From Lentinus brumalis (taxonomy: Eukaryota > Basidiomycota > Agaricomycetes > Polyporales > Polyporaceae): a stretch of 64,000 bases of DNA. Location of the stretch: positions 28,527 through 92,526 of the forward strand of contig MARA01000071.1 of assembly GCA_001792895.1 (NCBI GenBank), written 5' to 3'. Below the pieces are notes generated by a model. The model was not told where the DNA came from. It did no database searches and worked only from the letters and a program-made list of their open reading frames with translations. Positions 12,310 through 21,494 of this stretch are shown one piece after another (positions within the stretch are counted from its first letter, which is position 1; every line of letters starts with the position of its first letter). A program made the translations under genes and the position numbers.

Positions 12310-13686
12310 TCATGGCTTCCACGAACCCTTCTCCCCTTCTCTCTCACCAACCGGGGTCACCCAGTTCGACCACAACCTGAGCTGCTCCCCAGGAGGTGTC
12401 CCCGCGAAGACGGGGGAACGTTTCGAGCTCCGGCGGCCGTCGCGGCGTGGAGATACGCCAGCAGCAGCCGTCATACGTTCAGGACGACCAAGCGCTGTCG
12501 CGTCGCGCTGGACCTTTGGGTACGATTGTTGCCGCGCGGGCTTCTTCATCTCCACATCCACAGGAAGGCGACCGATGGCACGTCGTGGAGGAGCCGCGGG
12601 GACAGCACGAGAGGCGCGAGGGATAGCCGAGATCGGGGTGGACGTTTGGACCGTCAACCCGAAGTCTTCGTTGCGATCCTGAGGGAGGGTAGAGAGGCGA
12701 ACGGCCTTTGGTGTCTTTGGGAGTGCGGATGGAGAGGAATGAACTGGAGAGCCGCGGAGGCCGCGGCGCTGAGCAGCTCTAGCCCGTGCCTCATCGCTCG
12801 GGGACGCGGCGGAGAAACAGCTATACTGTCCGTGGATGACGGTGCCGAGCCCATCGAATGGAGTTTCATCGTCCTGGAGCATGTTGAAGAAGCCGAGACC
12901 GCCAATACGAGGAGCTGGTGGGCAGACAGGACTGAAGTCGGTGTCGCAAGATGTGTTCACAAGATCTATGGGCTGACGGTCTTGACGAGGGCTTGTCGGG
13001 GAAGAAGGGGAGGCCTTAGACAAACCAGCGGAGGTGTCCATAGTCATGCTCGAGTTGTCCGCATCCGAAGGGTGGTCGTCCGCGAGAAGTGATGACGACC
13101 CATCCGTCGAGGAAGCGAGCGGAGAGAAAAGGAGGGTGGTAGTGCTTTCTGCGTCGCGGTTGCCTCCGTAGTACAGAGCCCGCTTCACTTGAGCAAGGGG
13201 TCCCACGGAGCTCGAGACATCGGACTCCTCAGATCGACTAGTGTCGAATAGAGCAACGGCCGTCGTGCGAGACAGCTGCGTATGCGGGGTCTTTCGGGTG
13301 AGTCGCGGGGGCAGCAAGGACAACGGCTTCTTGTCAGACCCTCCAGAAGAAAGCTCCTCGATAACGACGGTCTTCAGGCGCTCCATCAGATCGTTCAGGA
13401 TGGGAAGGGGGGGCGAGTGCGTCTTCGCCTGGCGGTGACGGCGTCCAAACCGAGGGCCTGATTCGGGCATGACCTTGACAAGCAAGTAGTCTTCCAGAGC
13501 TCCGGTAGTAGGGTCAAAGAGCTTGAGAGTTGCCGTGCCAGGAGAGATGCACGCGAATACCAGCCGAGACAGTGTCCAGACGAGGTCCTCCGGGAGGTGA
13601 GCCGACGACATGCTCGCAGGAGAGTCGGGGCTGGAAGTGGACTGGAAGATGCGTGGCAGAAGACAGAAGGAGAATGGGATGAACAT
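12310..13686 (-). CDS. Unknown Ser/Pro-rich protein, single exon
   Basis: This is one uninterrupted frame of 458 codons from the first ATG; a second in-frame ATG at 13611 (MSSAHLPEDLVWTLSRLVF) is an equally good start. The first 100 residues look folded (PEDLVWTLSRLVFACISPG, then TLKLFDPTTGALEDYLLVKV). The rest is low-complexity Ser/Pro/Arg sequence with many SP and TP sites and basic patches (RRDGRRSSKRSPV), resembling a heavily phosphorylated regulatory protein. There is no recognised domain. It converges tail-to-tail with the DUF6697-like gene, leaving about 160 bases between the two stop codons. Confidence 0.65.
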   Translation of the reverse strand: MFIPFSFCLLPRIFQSTSSPDSPASMSSAHLPEDLVWTLSRLVFACISPGTATLKLFDPTTGALEDYLLVKVMPESGPRFGRRHRQAKTHSPPLPILNDLMERLKTVVIEELSSGGSDKKPLSLLPPRLTRKTPHTQLSRTTAVALFDTSRSEESDVSSSVGPLAQVKRALYYGGNRDAESTTTLLFSPLASSTDGSSSLLADDHPSDADNSSMTMDTSAGLSKASPSSPTSPRQDRQPIDLVNTSCDTDFSPVCPPAPRIGGLGFFNMLQDDETPFDGLGTVIHGQYSCFSAASPSDEARARAAQRRGLRGSPVHSSPSALPKTPKAVRLSTLPQDRNEDFGLTVQTSTPISAIPRASRAVPAAPPRRAIGRLPVDVEMKKPARQQSYPKVQRDATALGRPERMTAAAGVSPRRDGRRSSKRSPVFAGTPPGEQLRLWSNWVTPVGEREGEKGSWKP

Positions 13687-14253
13687 TCCCTCTCTCCGTC
13701 TCTTGAGGCCGTGACGTTTGACGAGGCTGACTCGGCTCAGCGTGTCCAGAAAGTGTCAGCCACGCACCCATATCGATTTCGACCTCTCGCCCCTCCCGAT
13801 AACCCTACTCCTCCTCCTGCTCGTACCACCGCTTTTTGAATGTCCATGAAACGGTAACAGAGCAAACCCATCCGCACACCCACGCAAGCAACAACGGCGA
13901 ATGGTCATTGACGAGATTGGAGACTTGAGTACTTGAGTCCAGTTCAAGATTTACATGGTCGATCATTAGGCTGTCAAGCGAGTTCGGTATCCGAGCGGAA
14001 ATAATGGCCTAAACATCGGATGGAGTCCAAGTAGGTGACCGTCTGAGAATGAGTTGCCCCCCTCGCATCAGGTTCAGTGCCCTGGCGTTTACATTGCCAT
14101 ATTGGGCCGCACGCGCTTAGATTGCCAAACTGAGACGATGTTACGTAACTTCTTTCCCTGTCCTCATCCTTCACCGCCATTCTTTAGCTACGCTCCGATA
14201 GCAGCGTCTCTATGCCAGTGCTGTAACGGCATGAGCCCCCAACACGCATTCGT
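13687..14253. other. Intergenic, nothing recognised
   Basis: About 0.57 kb between two minus-strand genes. It probably holds the promoter of the Ser/Pro-rich gene. The AT content is somewhat higher than in the flanking exons, and no coding signal is seen. Confidence 0.4.
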
Positions 14254-15847
14254 TTACCAGGAAGAGCTGTAAGACATCATACGTGAGTAAAGTCCCGCAT
14301 CAACGTTGTAGCTTGTACTTATGTACACGTACCCGATGAAGGCGAAGCCACCTCCTGAATCCGGATCCAAGTCGCCGGTGAGGTCACGCAACTCCTTACG
14401 CTCGATCTCAGCATTTTCCTCAATTGAGGTTACCACGAGCGTAGTCAAGTCTGGGCAGTTCTGCCTGAAAGCATCCAGACTTTCCGCCGATGGACCATCC
14501 TGAGCATCCTCGTCCGCCTCGCACGAGAGGACGAACTTGCGCAGGCGCGGCCACGCGCGGGCTGCCTTTGCGATGTCGTCGTCCGTCAATGACACTGGTG
14601 TTTTCTCTGGCTCTTGAGAGGAATCGCTCAGTCCGGGGACGAATTCGAGAAAGCACTGCTGCAGATTTGGCAGTGCATGCAATTTGTCCCCGATGTCCGC
14701 GAAGCGTACGCGTTGTTGTCCGTACAGCGTCATGCCGAGTGTGACGATAGAGTCGGAGAAGTGCTTCGTCAGTGAGTCCAGGGCCTTCTTCCAGCCCTTC
14801 GTGTTCAGGGGCCCGATAAGGAGGAGCGACTGCAACGGGGACGGGCTCGCGTACTCGAGTACTGTCTGCGCGTAGGCCGGGTGGCCGCGAATCTTGAGAT
14901 CAGTGAGGGTTCGCAGCGGAGGCGGCGCCGGAGTATTCGCCTTGTTCTTCCGAATAGGCGTCTGAAGGTCATCATCACTCATATGCAGGCTCAACGACGA
15001 GAGCTGCTTGATTTCGGAGCATATCTGGAGCAGCGCGTGCAGGGACATCCCGCCCATTTCGACGTGCAGGTGCTTCAGCGCGCTGAAGAAGCGGATAGGC
15101 TTCATGTCGTCGACATCCGCCTCTGGGTATGTGGACCCGTCGAAATTGATGGACAGTGCAGCGAGGTCTGGAGACTGCAGGTGAAGGAGCTGCAAGAACG
15201 GCCCCATGGTCTCATCGGGCTCGTGGATCACGAAGTCGCGGCACATTTTGCAGGGGTAAGACTCCCCCGGTTCCCTGTCGCGCACCGGCAAGGTGAACTT
15301 GACGTCGCGGAGGCCCGTGGAGAGGAGGAAGAGAGGCTCGTACGTCCGCATGTGTGTCAGCGATACGAGACCGACCCGCGAGAGGTGAGGGAAGATAGGC
15401 TGGCCCCGAGCGCGGACGACGAGAGCGTAGAAGCCCGCTCCTATGGGCCCATCGTCATCGTCTTCTTTCAGCACCTCCATGCGCTTGACAAATGGGCCGT
15501 AGATCTCCAAACGTGCCCATTGCTCGTCGTCGATGGGGCCAATCCAGCGGTCCTGCACGAGGGGCCTCCGCCACGATGAGTACCATTGCACTGGTCATGC
15601 CGCGTACCATGCTCACGTTCTTGTAAGATTTCCAGAGAACGTGCAATATAGGACTCCAGTCGTATAGGTCTTCCCAAAGGACCTTGGCGGCGGGTTGAAA
15701 GAACGCATGGGCGACGCGAGCACACTTCGCCAGCATGTCGCTGTCTCCACGGTTCGTGGCGGGATCACAATGCTTGAAGACTTGCTCGAGAAGGTCTTGG
15801 TTGGTCGCGACGCGAGCTCCTGGAGAGGTGACGAGTCCAGCTTCCAT
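14254..15847 (-). CDS. F-box-like / LRR-type protein
   Basis: Two exons, 15847-15617 and 15552-14254, join in phase across a 64-base GT-AG intron to give about 509 residues. The N-terminus (NQDLLEQVFKHCD, then ADS-like spacing and VLWEDLYDWSPIL) resembles the F-box-like domain that is expanded in agaricomycetes. The body has irregular leucine-rich stretches (LKHLHVEMGGMSL, LSSLSLHMSDDD, LTDLKIRGHPAY), as expected for a substrate-recognition solenoid. By family, such proteins act as SCF ubiquitin-ligase adaptors, but substrates are unknown. The 3' end is uncertain: a further intron may remove the last coding bases, because GTGTAC ... TTACAG is available near 14280-14330. Confidence 0.75.
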
Positions 15848-16998
15848 GATTTCTCTCCAAGACAAGGTGGTCGTGGGAGTACGGAAGGAAGGCAGGCTCA
15901 GGGGGCAACACAGAAGGCCGCGTCGTGCCACGCATCCACGTGATTCCGTTTCTCGCGGGAAGCCTGTCATAGACTCATATGCACTCTGAGCATCCCTCCG
16001 TACTCCCATACTGCCCGCCAACTGCGCCGACTGCCCAGCAAGATCTTGGGCATTCCATCTCTCCGGCGCTTTATTTTGCGACCGGTCAGGAACTTCTCGA
16101 GCAGCTATCTGCGCACTGTAATTCCGATACTTAGCTCTTCACGCTCGGGTCTGGAGCAACCTCAGGCTGTCCGACTGATTTTCCTTTGTGATACGTGGGA
16201 AGTCTCACAACAAGGGCATGACAAGCTCGCTGACTGGTGCGCTTGCCCCTCTTGAGGAAGAACGATGGAATGGGCTCGAGTCTGACGGCGCATTCGTCAA
16301 GTACACACGAATTCTCCGAAATCGTGGGGCTGCGCGATGCAGACATTCGGGTGTATGAGACCTAGTAGGTACTAGTCAGTAGTAGACCCCTTTGAAGAAT
16401 ATCGCCTACGTTACGAAATTGTTAGTACGTCACTGCTACCGCCTCACCAACTTGTTGTTGGCCGGGAGGGCGATGCCTAAGTTGCCCTTGATACTCCGAC
16501 TCGAGCAAAAGGGGAAGTCGAGACGCTGGCGCAGCGCTTGAAGTTGAACTGCCACGTGTCGGGTCTCACTGCGAAGTCCACTTTCTTCCCGGGCCAGCCT
16601 TCTAATCCTATACTGAGCTCACAGTATGTTAAAGAATACGCTTGCCCTCGCGAGGTCAGTCCCAATGTCGAGGCCGTTGTCGCCCGACGACGCGTCATGT
16701 CGATGTGATCAAGAAGCGCCCGCAGCCACAACCGCGTCGAGCTTCCATATCGGGAGTGCGTGGGTATCCTGACACCAACTAAATGGGCTTCCTTGGGGAC
16801 AACATTGCATTTCAGCTCTCTCCGTCATGTTCTGACTGCCTGTTGATCACGACCTCCACGACTACTCGACCGACTGCGCTCAGGAAGATCCAGCGGCGAC
16901 GACGACGACGAAGACAACGAAGACGGTGACGGCCCGCTGAGCGCTGAACACCCCGATTTCAAGTCGATTTCCCGTAACGCGCCAGACGCTTCCAGGCG
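15848..16998. other. Intergenic between divergent genes, nothing recognised
   Basis: A 1.15-kb gap between the F-box-like gene (leftward) and the membrane-protein gene (rightward). It should contain both promoters. Short open frames are present but show no splice-consistent extension or recognisable sequence. Confidence 0.4.
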
Positions 16999-19381
16999 AT
17001 GTCAACGCATGATGATACCCTTGAAGGCAGGCCGCCTTCTTCTGACCGCTCGGATCCTATTCCTTTCCCATCGGAGGGTGGAGAACAGCAGCTGAAAGGT
17101 GAGTATATGCGTCAATCTCGTCTTCCCAGCCTTCATCTTCGCGATTCCCAGAGTCCGCGTCATCCTCGTCCAACCTCACGAGCTCGGACAAGCTGTCTGC
17201 GCTTCCGACGCAGACGTCTCCGGTTCTGGAGCGGCTGAAAAGCCCAGGCCGCGCTGCGAGGCGCAACATGGAATCCTCCACCTCGTTGACCTCCATCGAC
17301 TCCGCCACGGGAAGTCTCAGAGCGCTGAATTCGCTTCCTGGGACGATACGCCAGAGCGAGTCTGAGTCGTCCATCGCGAAGGACACGCCAAGGCAGAGGA
17401 ACTCAAGCGAGCGCTCGCTTCCGGCGACGTTGCAGAACGTCAGGCAATGTGAGTGTCAGTTCTACGACATCTGCCTATGCCCCACGGTCCCATTAAATTG
17501 CCGTACCCGTCCCTGTGTCGAATGCTTCCGAAGAGTGCGACGGTATACGCATATATGCGTTACTGACATGATCCCGCAGCTATCGGAGGCCGTGTGGGCC
17601 ATAGCGATTCCGTTGTCGCCTCGCCATCCCTCCGCTCGCGCGAAGGCTCTGCGCGAGGGCAAGCGTTCAGCCAGTCGCCTCCTCCATCGCGCCAAGGGCA
17701 TAGCCAGAGCGCCAGCAACCGACCTCCGAGCCACAACCTCTCGCCGCTCTTGCAAGGACGCGATACATTTCAGACGCCGCAATCTCGTTCTCCCGCTCAA
17801 TCACGCGCCGCGTCCCCGCTGAGGATTCTGCAGGGCTGGAACCTGCACCGTAACCATACCCGCGACGAGCCCTTCATACCTGTCGATCCATTCAGCTCTC
17901 ACATACGTTGGTTTGGGTTCCGGCGGGAGCACTCTCCCAACAGGCCATCTGCAGAGACGTCGGAGGGGCTTGGCGCGGTAGTTCGAAGCTTCTTCGTCCG
18001 CACCCATACCAAACGTGGCAATACGCAGCAGACTGATGATGAGGACTACAAGGCCGAGCAGCGTCGACGGAAACTACCACCCTGGCGAGCGTTCGTGAAC
18101 GATACCACCTTCCTCTTCACGTACACTCTGCCCCGCCAGTTGTACATGGGATTTCTACTGCGACTTCCTGCGCTGTATTGGCAGCGTGTGGCACGAGTCT
18201 TCGAGGATGCAGAAGTGAGCAAGCCTGAGATCCAGCGCCTCATCGACGCTTGTGGTGTCTTCGGCCATGACCCCTCCATAGACGCTGCTATCGCGACTGG
18301 ATTCGCCACGCCTACAGGAGGGCAAGGACAGAAGTCCTTGTCTGCAGGTATACCGTATCCCGAGGAGTGGACCCCGCCCGTCGTCTCTCCGGCGCTGGCG
18401 CGGTTCAAGATCTCTTGGGAGAACTTCGTCGATACCCTCTTGAGGGAGTGGAAGACGTTCAACCTTGTCTCTGCTCTGCTGTGCACGTGAGCGAGGCTCG
18501 CTCGTACGAGAGTGGCAGCGAAGCTGACGTTGCTCTACAGAACTCTCCTGACGATCTTCCAGATACAAGACGCAGCTAATGACCCGCTGACGAGGTGGTC
18601 CGCGCTGTTCTCACTGGTCTTTGCAATCGTCAGCCTGTCTTATGGCTGCGTGTACATCGTGCACTTCGGGACAATGCGTAGCATGGATCGAGCATCTCGG
18701 TGGGCTGAGGTACGCTTGCACTCGTTCGTTGCCACTACCTATGTCACTTACATCGGACCTTCACTGCAGGAAGCGCAGAAGACGCGGACGGCGCTCTTCT
18801 GGAACATATGGGTCCTCCTCGCCACCCCGGCAATCTGGCTTGCATGGTCCATGATCTCCTTCTGCGTCGCTATCCTCTCCTTCGTCTGGCGGACTGGCTC
18901 CCAGGCCGATCAAGACGGATCTGTACCGCTGACGGCCACACAGGCGCTCGGAGTGCGCGTCGCGATCTCTGTCGTCTTCGCGTTCGGGCTCTTCAACTTT
19001 TGGATGATCATCCGCACGTTCGGCTCGTACTCGCGCCTCAGCGTTCGGCGTGACCGCCGCAGCCGGTTTGGTCGAGCGGATGACGAGAGGGGGCGCGAGC
19101 GGGAGAGGGCGCGAGGGAAAAGGAGTGTCCCCGTCGGCTCAGAGGAGAAACCACACGGAAAACTCCCGTCGGACTCTATGGTCGGCCTCGGGCTTACGGG
19201 ACTGAGTGGAGAGGCTGCAAATGCAGCTGCGCTGCGCCAAGGCTCGCCGAGCCCTGCAGGGTTGATCCTCGAGAATGTTGACCTTGAGAAGGGGGAGGGG
19301 GTGTTTTTGGCTGGGGACCGCGTCCAGGTGCTCAGTAGGGCTTCTCCCAGGGCCTCTCCCAAGGCCTCTCCCAAGCTATAG
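16999..19381 (+). CDS. Multi-pass membrane protein of unknown function
   Basis: Five exons (16999-17098, 17152-17448, 17580-18486, 18541-18709, 18770-19381) sum to exactly 695 codons, 694 residues. The first 250 residues are Ser/Arg/Pro-rich and disordered. A conserved-looking block follows (LPPWRAFVNDTTFLFTYTLP, then LPALYWQRVARVFEDAEVSK). Strong hydrophobic segments are WSALFSLVFAIVSLSYGCVY (about 18597-18660), TALFWNIWVLLATPAIWLAW through CVAILSFVW (two passes or one long hairpin, about 18790-18890) and VRVAISVVFAFGLFNFW (about 18955-19010). The cytosolic-looking tail is basic and acidic and ends in three imperfect RASPRASPKASPK repeats. I do not recognise the family. It is probably a fungal integral membrane protein with three or four transmembrane helices. 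Confidence 0.8.
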
Positions 19382-21382
19382 AACGGAGGTGCCGTTGTGT
19401 GCGCACACTGCAGATGCATGGTAGGGCCAAGTTCGTTTCATTGGTTGTTTTTGTCGCTGTTGCTGACTGAGCATTGTGCATACAGGTTCCGGTGCTTGTT
19501 CTTGCTCTCGAAGTTTCACGCAATGCTACGCAATCGGATCATCATGACGGACACGACACGGACTTCTCTGTATTCGCACTCGTATACCCACCGCGTTCTC
19601 GCATGTTCTCGTGCACTTGGCATGTCGCAATATTCGTGCATCAAGCCCGGATTCAGCATACTATGATCGCTGGGCCTATTGTCAAAGGGAGGCATGCAAA
19701 GCACAGCGCACATCTGTGATCGCTGCTCGATAGCAAGAATGGCCTGGTTTGTCAGGCGGTCGCGGTGGATACTTACTTTCGAATCACTCTTGCGGCGATG
19801 TTCATGGGTCTGGTGAGCTGATAATCCTGGCCAGGAAGTTCTCTACCAAGTACGACCGCGCAGACCGCCGACTCCCAAGCTCTCCCAAGACGGCGTTCGC
19901 CGCTTCGCCATCGTCCCGGTCGTGCCATCGGATACAAGCATAACTACGAACAGGCGATGTTGTACACGCCCAGCTATGTACAGCACTGCACAAGGTGAGA
20001 GTCCAGTTTGATGATTGGTCACCACGATGTCATTTGGTGGCGCATGTGGATGTTCGGTGGGGATGTCGTGTGAGCAGGTCGACTTGTCGCCGCACTGTTC
20101 ACCGCGCCCTCCCTTGCAGACCACCGAGTTTCAGACCGGATCGCCCAAGCCAAGTGTCTTAGCGTGCATACCTGAGCATGTGCGCGCATGACGGGGCCTT
20201 TGCTCGCCGTCGTACTTCTCTGAGACGTCGCCGTGACCGCATCCGGGGCTTCGGGACGGGACATCGGCGGCGGACGTGTTCCGTTGCCGGGTCTCGGGGA
20301 AGTTACAGGTACGGCAGTAGCGGAGCTCTACCATGGAGACATCTATCCGAGACTCGCACGCCGCACGCCGTTTTGACTCGATGTTAACCACGGTGTCGAC
20401 TGTGACCTTGGGCTTCAGCTCAATCCTTCCTGCATCCACAACATGCTTGAGTAATCTATGAGAGCGCAGCAGGCCTCGATCGTCGCGGTCGTGGCCTGTG
20501 AGAGAGCTCAGAAACGCGAATATGCACGCATACTGTCTTGCGCTCCTACATAAACGCATCATTCGCTCACTAAACACGGAAGGAACACTCGTAGCTGATT
20601 GCGCAGCGCACTGTGGCGAGCGCATGTTGTGATCAAACAAGGTAGTTGCGCGAGCTCGTACTTCAGTATGCTCCTCTGCAGACCGATGGGTGCGATAGCC
20701 TTCCACGCTCTCACCCTGGACGCGCAGCGGGAAACGTTAACCCAATCAAAGCGGCCAAGCGAGTGTGTGCAATTGATGTGCGAGATCCTTCCTTTGTGAG
20801 CTATGTTAGACCTCAATACTGACACCGCACGCAGAATCGCACAGAGAACCCGTTACCAGATGCAGTAGCCGGGTCGCACAAGTTCCCATGTGAGTGACAG
20901 TCGCGCTATTCTCCGCTTGTCGATGCTAAGGATTTCCCAGGACCACTCGTGTGGATCCCTTCGCACAGTATTCGTCCCCGAAGCTCCAACACAGCTCTGA
21001 CCGAGCCACTGGGGTGGTCACCCTCGTTGCTCGGTGTAGCGATAATCCCTGCAAACCACACTTCATGCGTATCCATCATGTCAGCGTAGTCATATCTTGG
21101 ACATCCATTGCGAGCAAATAGGTCCGCTAGCGAGCAAGGAACGTATGTCGAACGAACTATTTATATATCCTCTGACGATTGCTCCCACAGAACCGCCAAG
21201 AGGGCAGGTTGGAGTTGCGAGGCGTTGCTGCGACTGCGCTTGCGCCGCGCACCAAATTTCGCATTTTCTCTCAGTGCCAAGATGCTGCGGGGTTTGTTCT
21301 GAGGAGCTTTGAGTTAGACGGCACTCACTCTGCTCATGGGCGAGTGCGTCCTCCAGGAACATGCTTGGCAGGCCCTCGAAGG
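19382..21382. other. Gene-free 2-kb stretch
   Basis: Both strands carry only short open frames without coding character or splice continuity. This gap precedes the promoter of the repeat-precursor gene. No transposon ends or repeats were recognised. Confidence 0.4.
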
Positions 21383-21494
21383 TTATAAAGAGGGAACCCC
21401 AAGGTCTCCCAATTCCTCAGCCTCGTAGCTCCAGCTCCCTCGCATACTCAAGTATCACTCTCGTCGCCTAGCCGCCTAAGTACTTTCATTCAAG
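21383..21494 (+). promoter_or_regulatory. Core promoter and leader of the repeat-precursor gene
   Basis: A TATA-like box, ttataaag, lies at 21383-21390, about 105 bases before the ATG at 21495. Between them is a pyrimidine-rich stretch (cctcgtagctccagctccct, then ctctcgtcgcctagcc) of the kind found around transcription start sites of strongly expressed fungal genes. A clear TATA box is unusual among the other genes of this window. Confidence 0.55.

Noticed and set aside
13241..13438. Plus-strand open frames opposite the Ser/Pro-rich gene
   Set aside because: They are antisense shadows of the 458-codon minus-strand frame, with no independent coding character.
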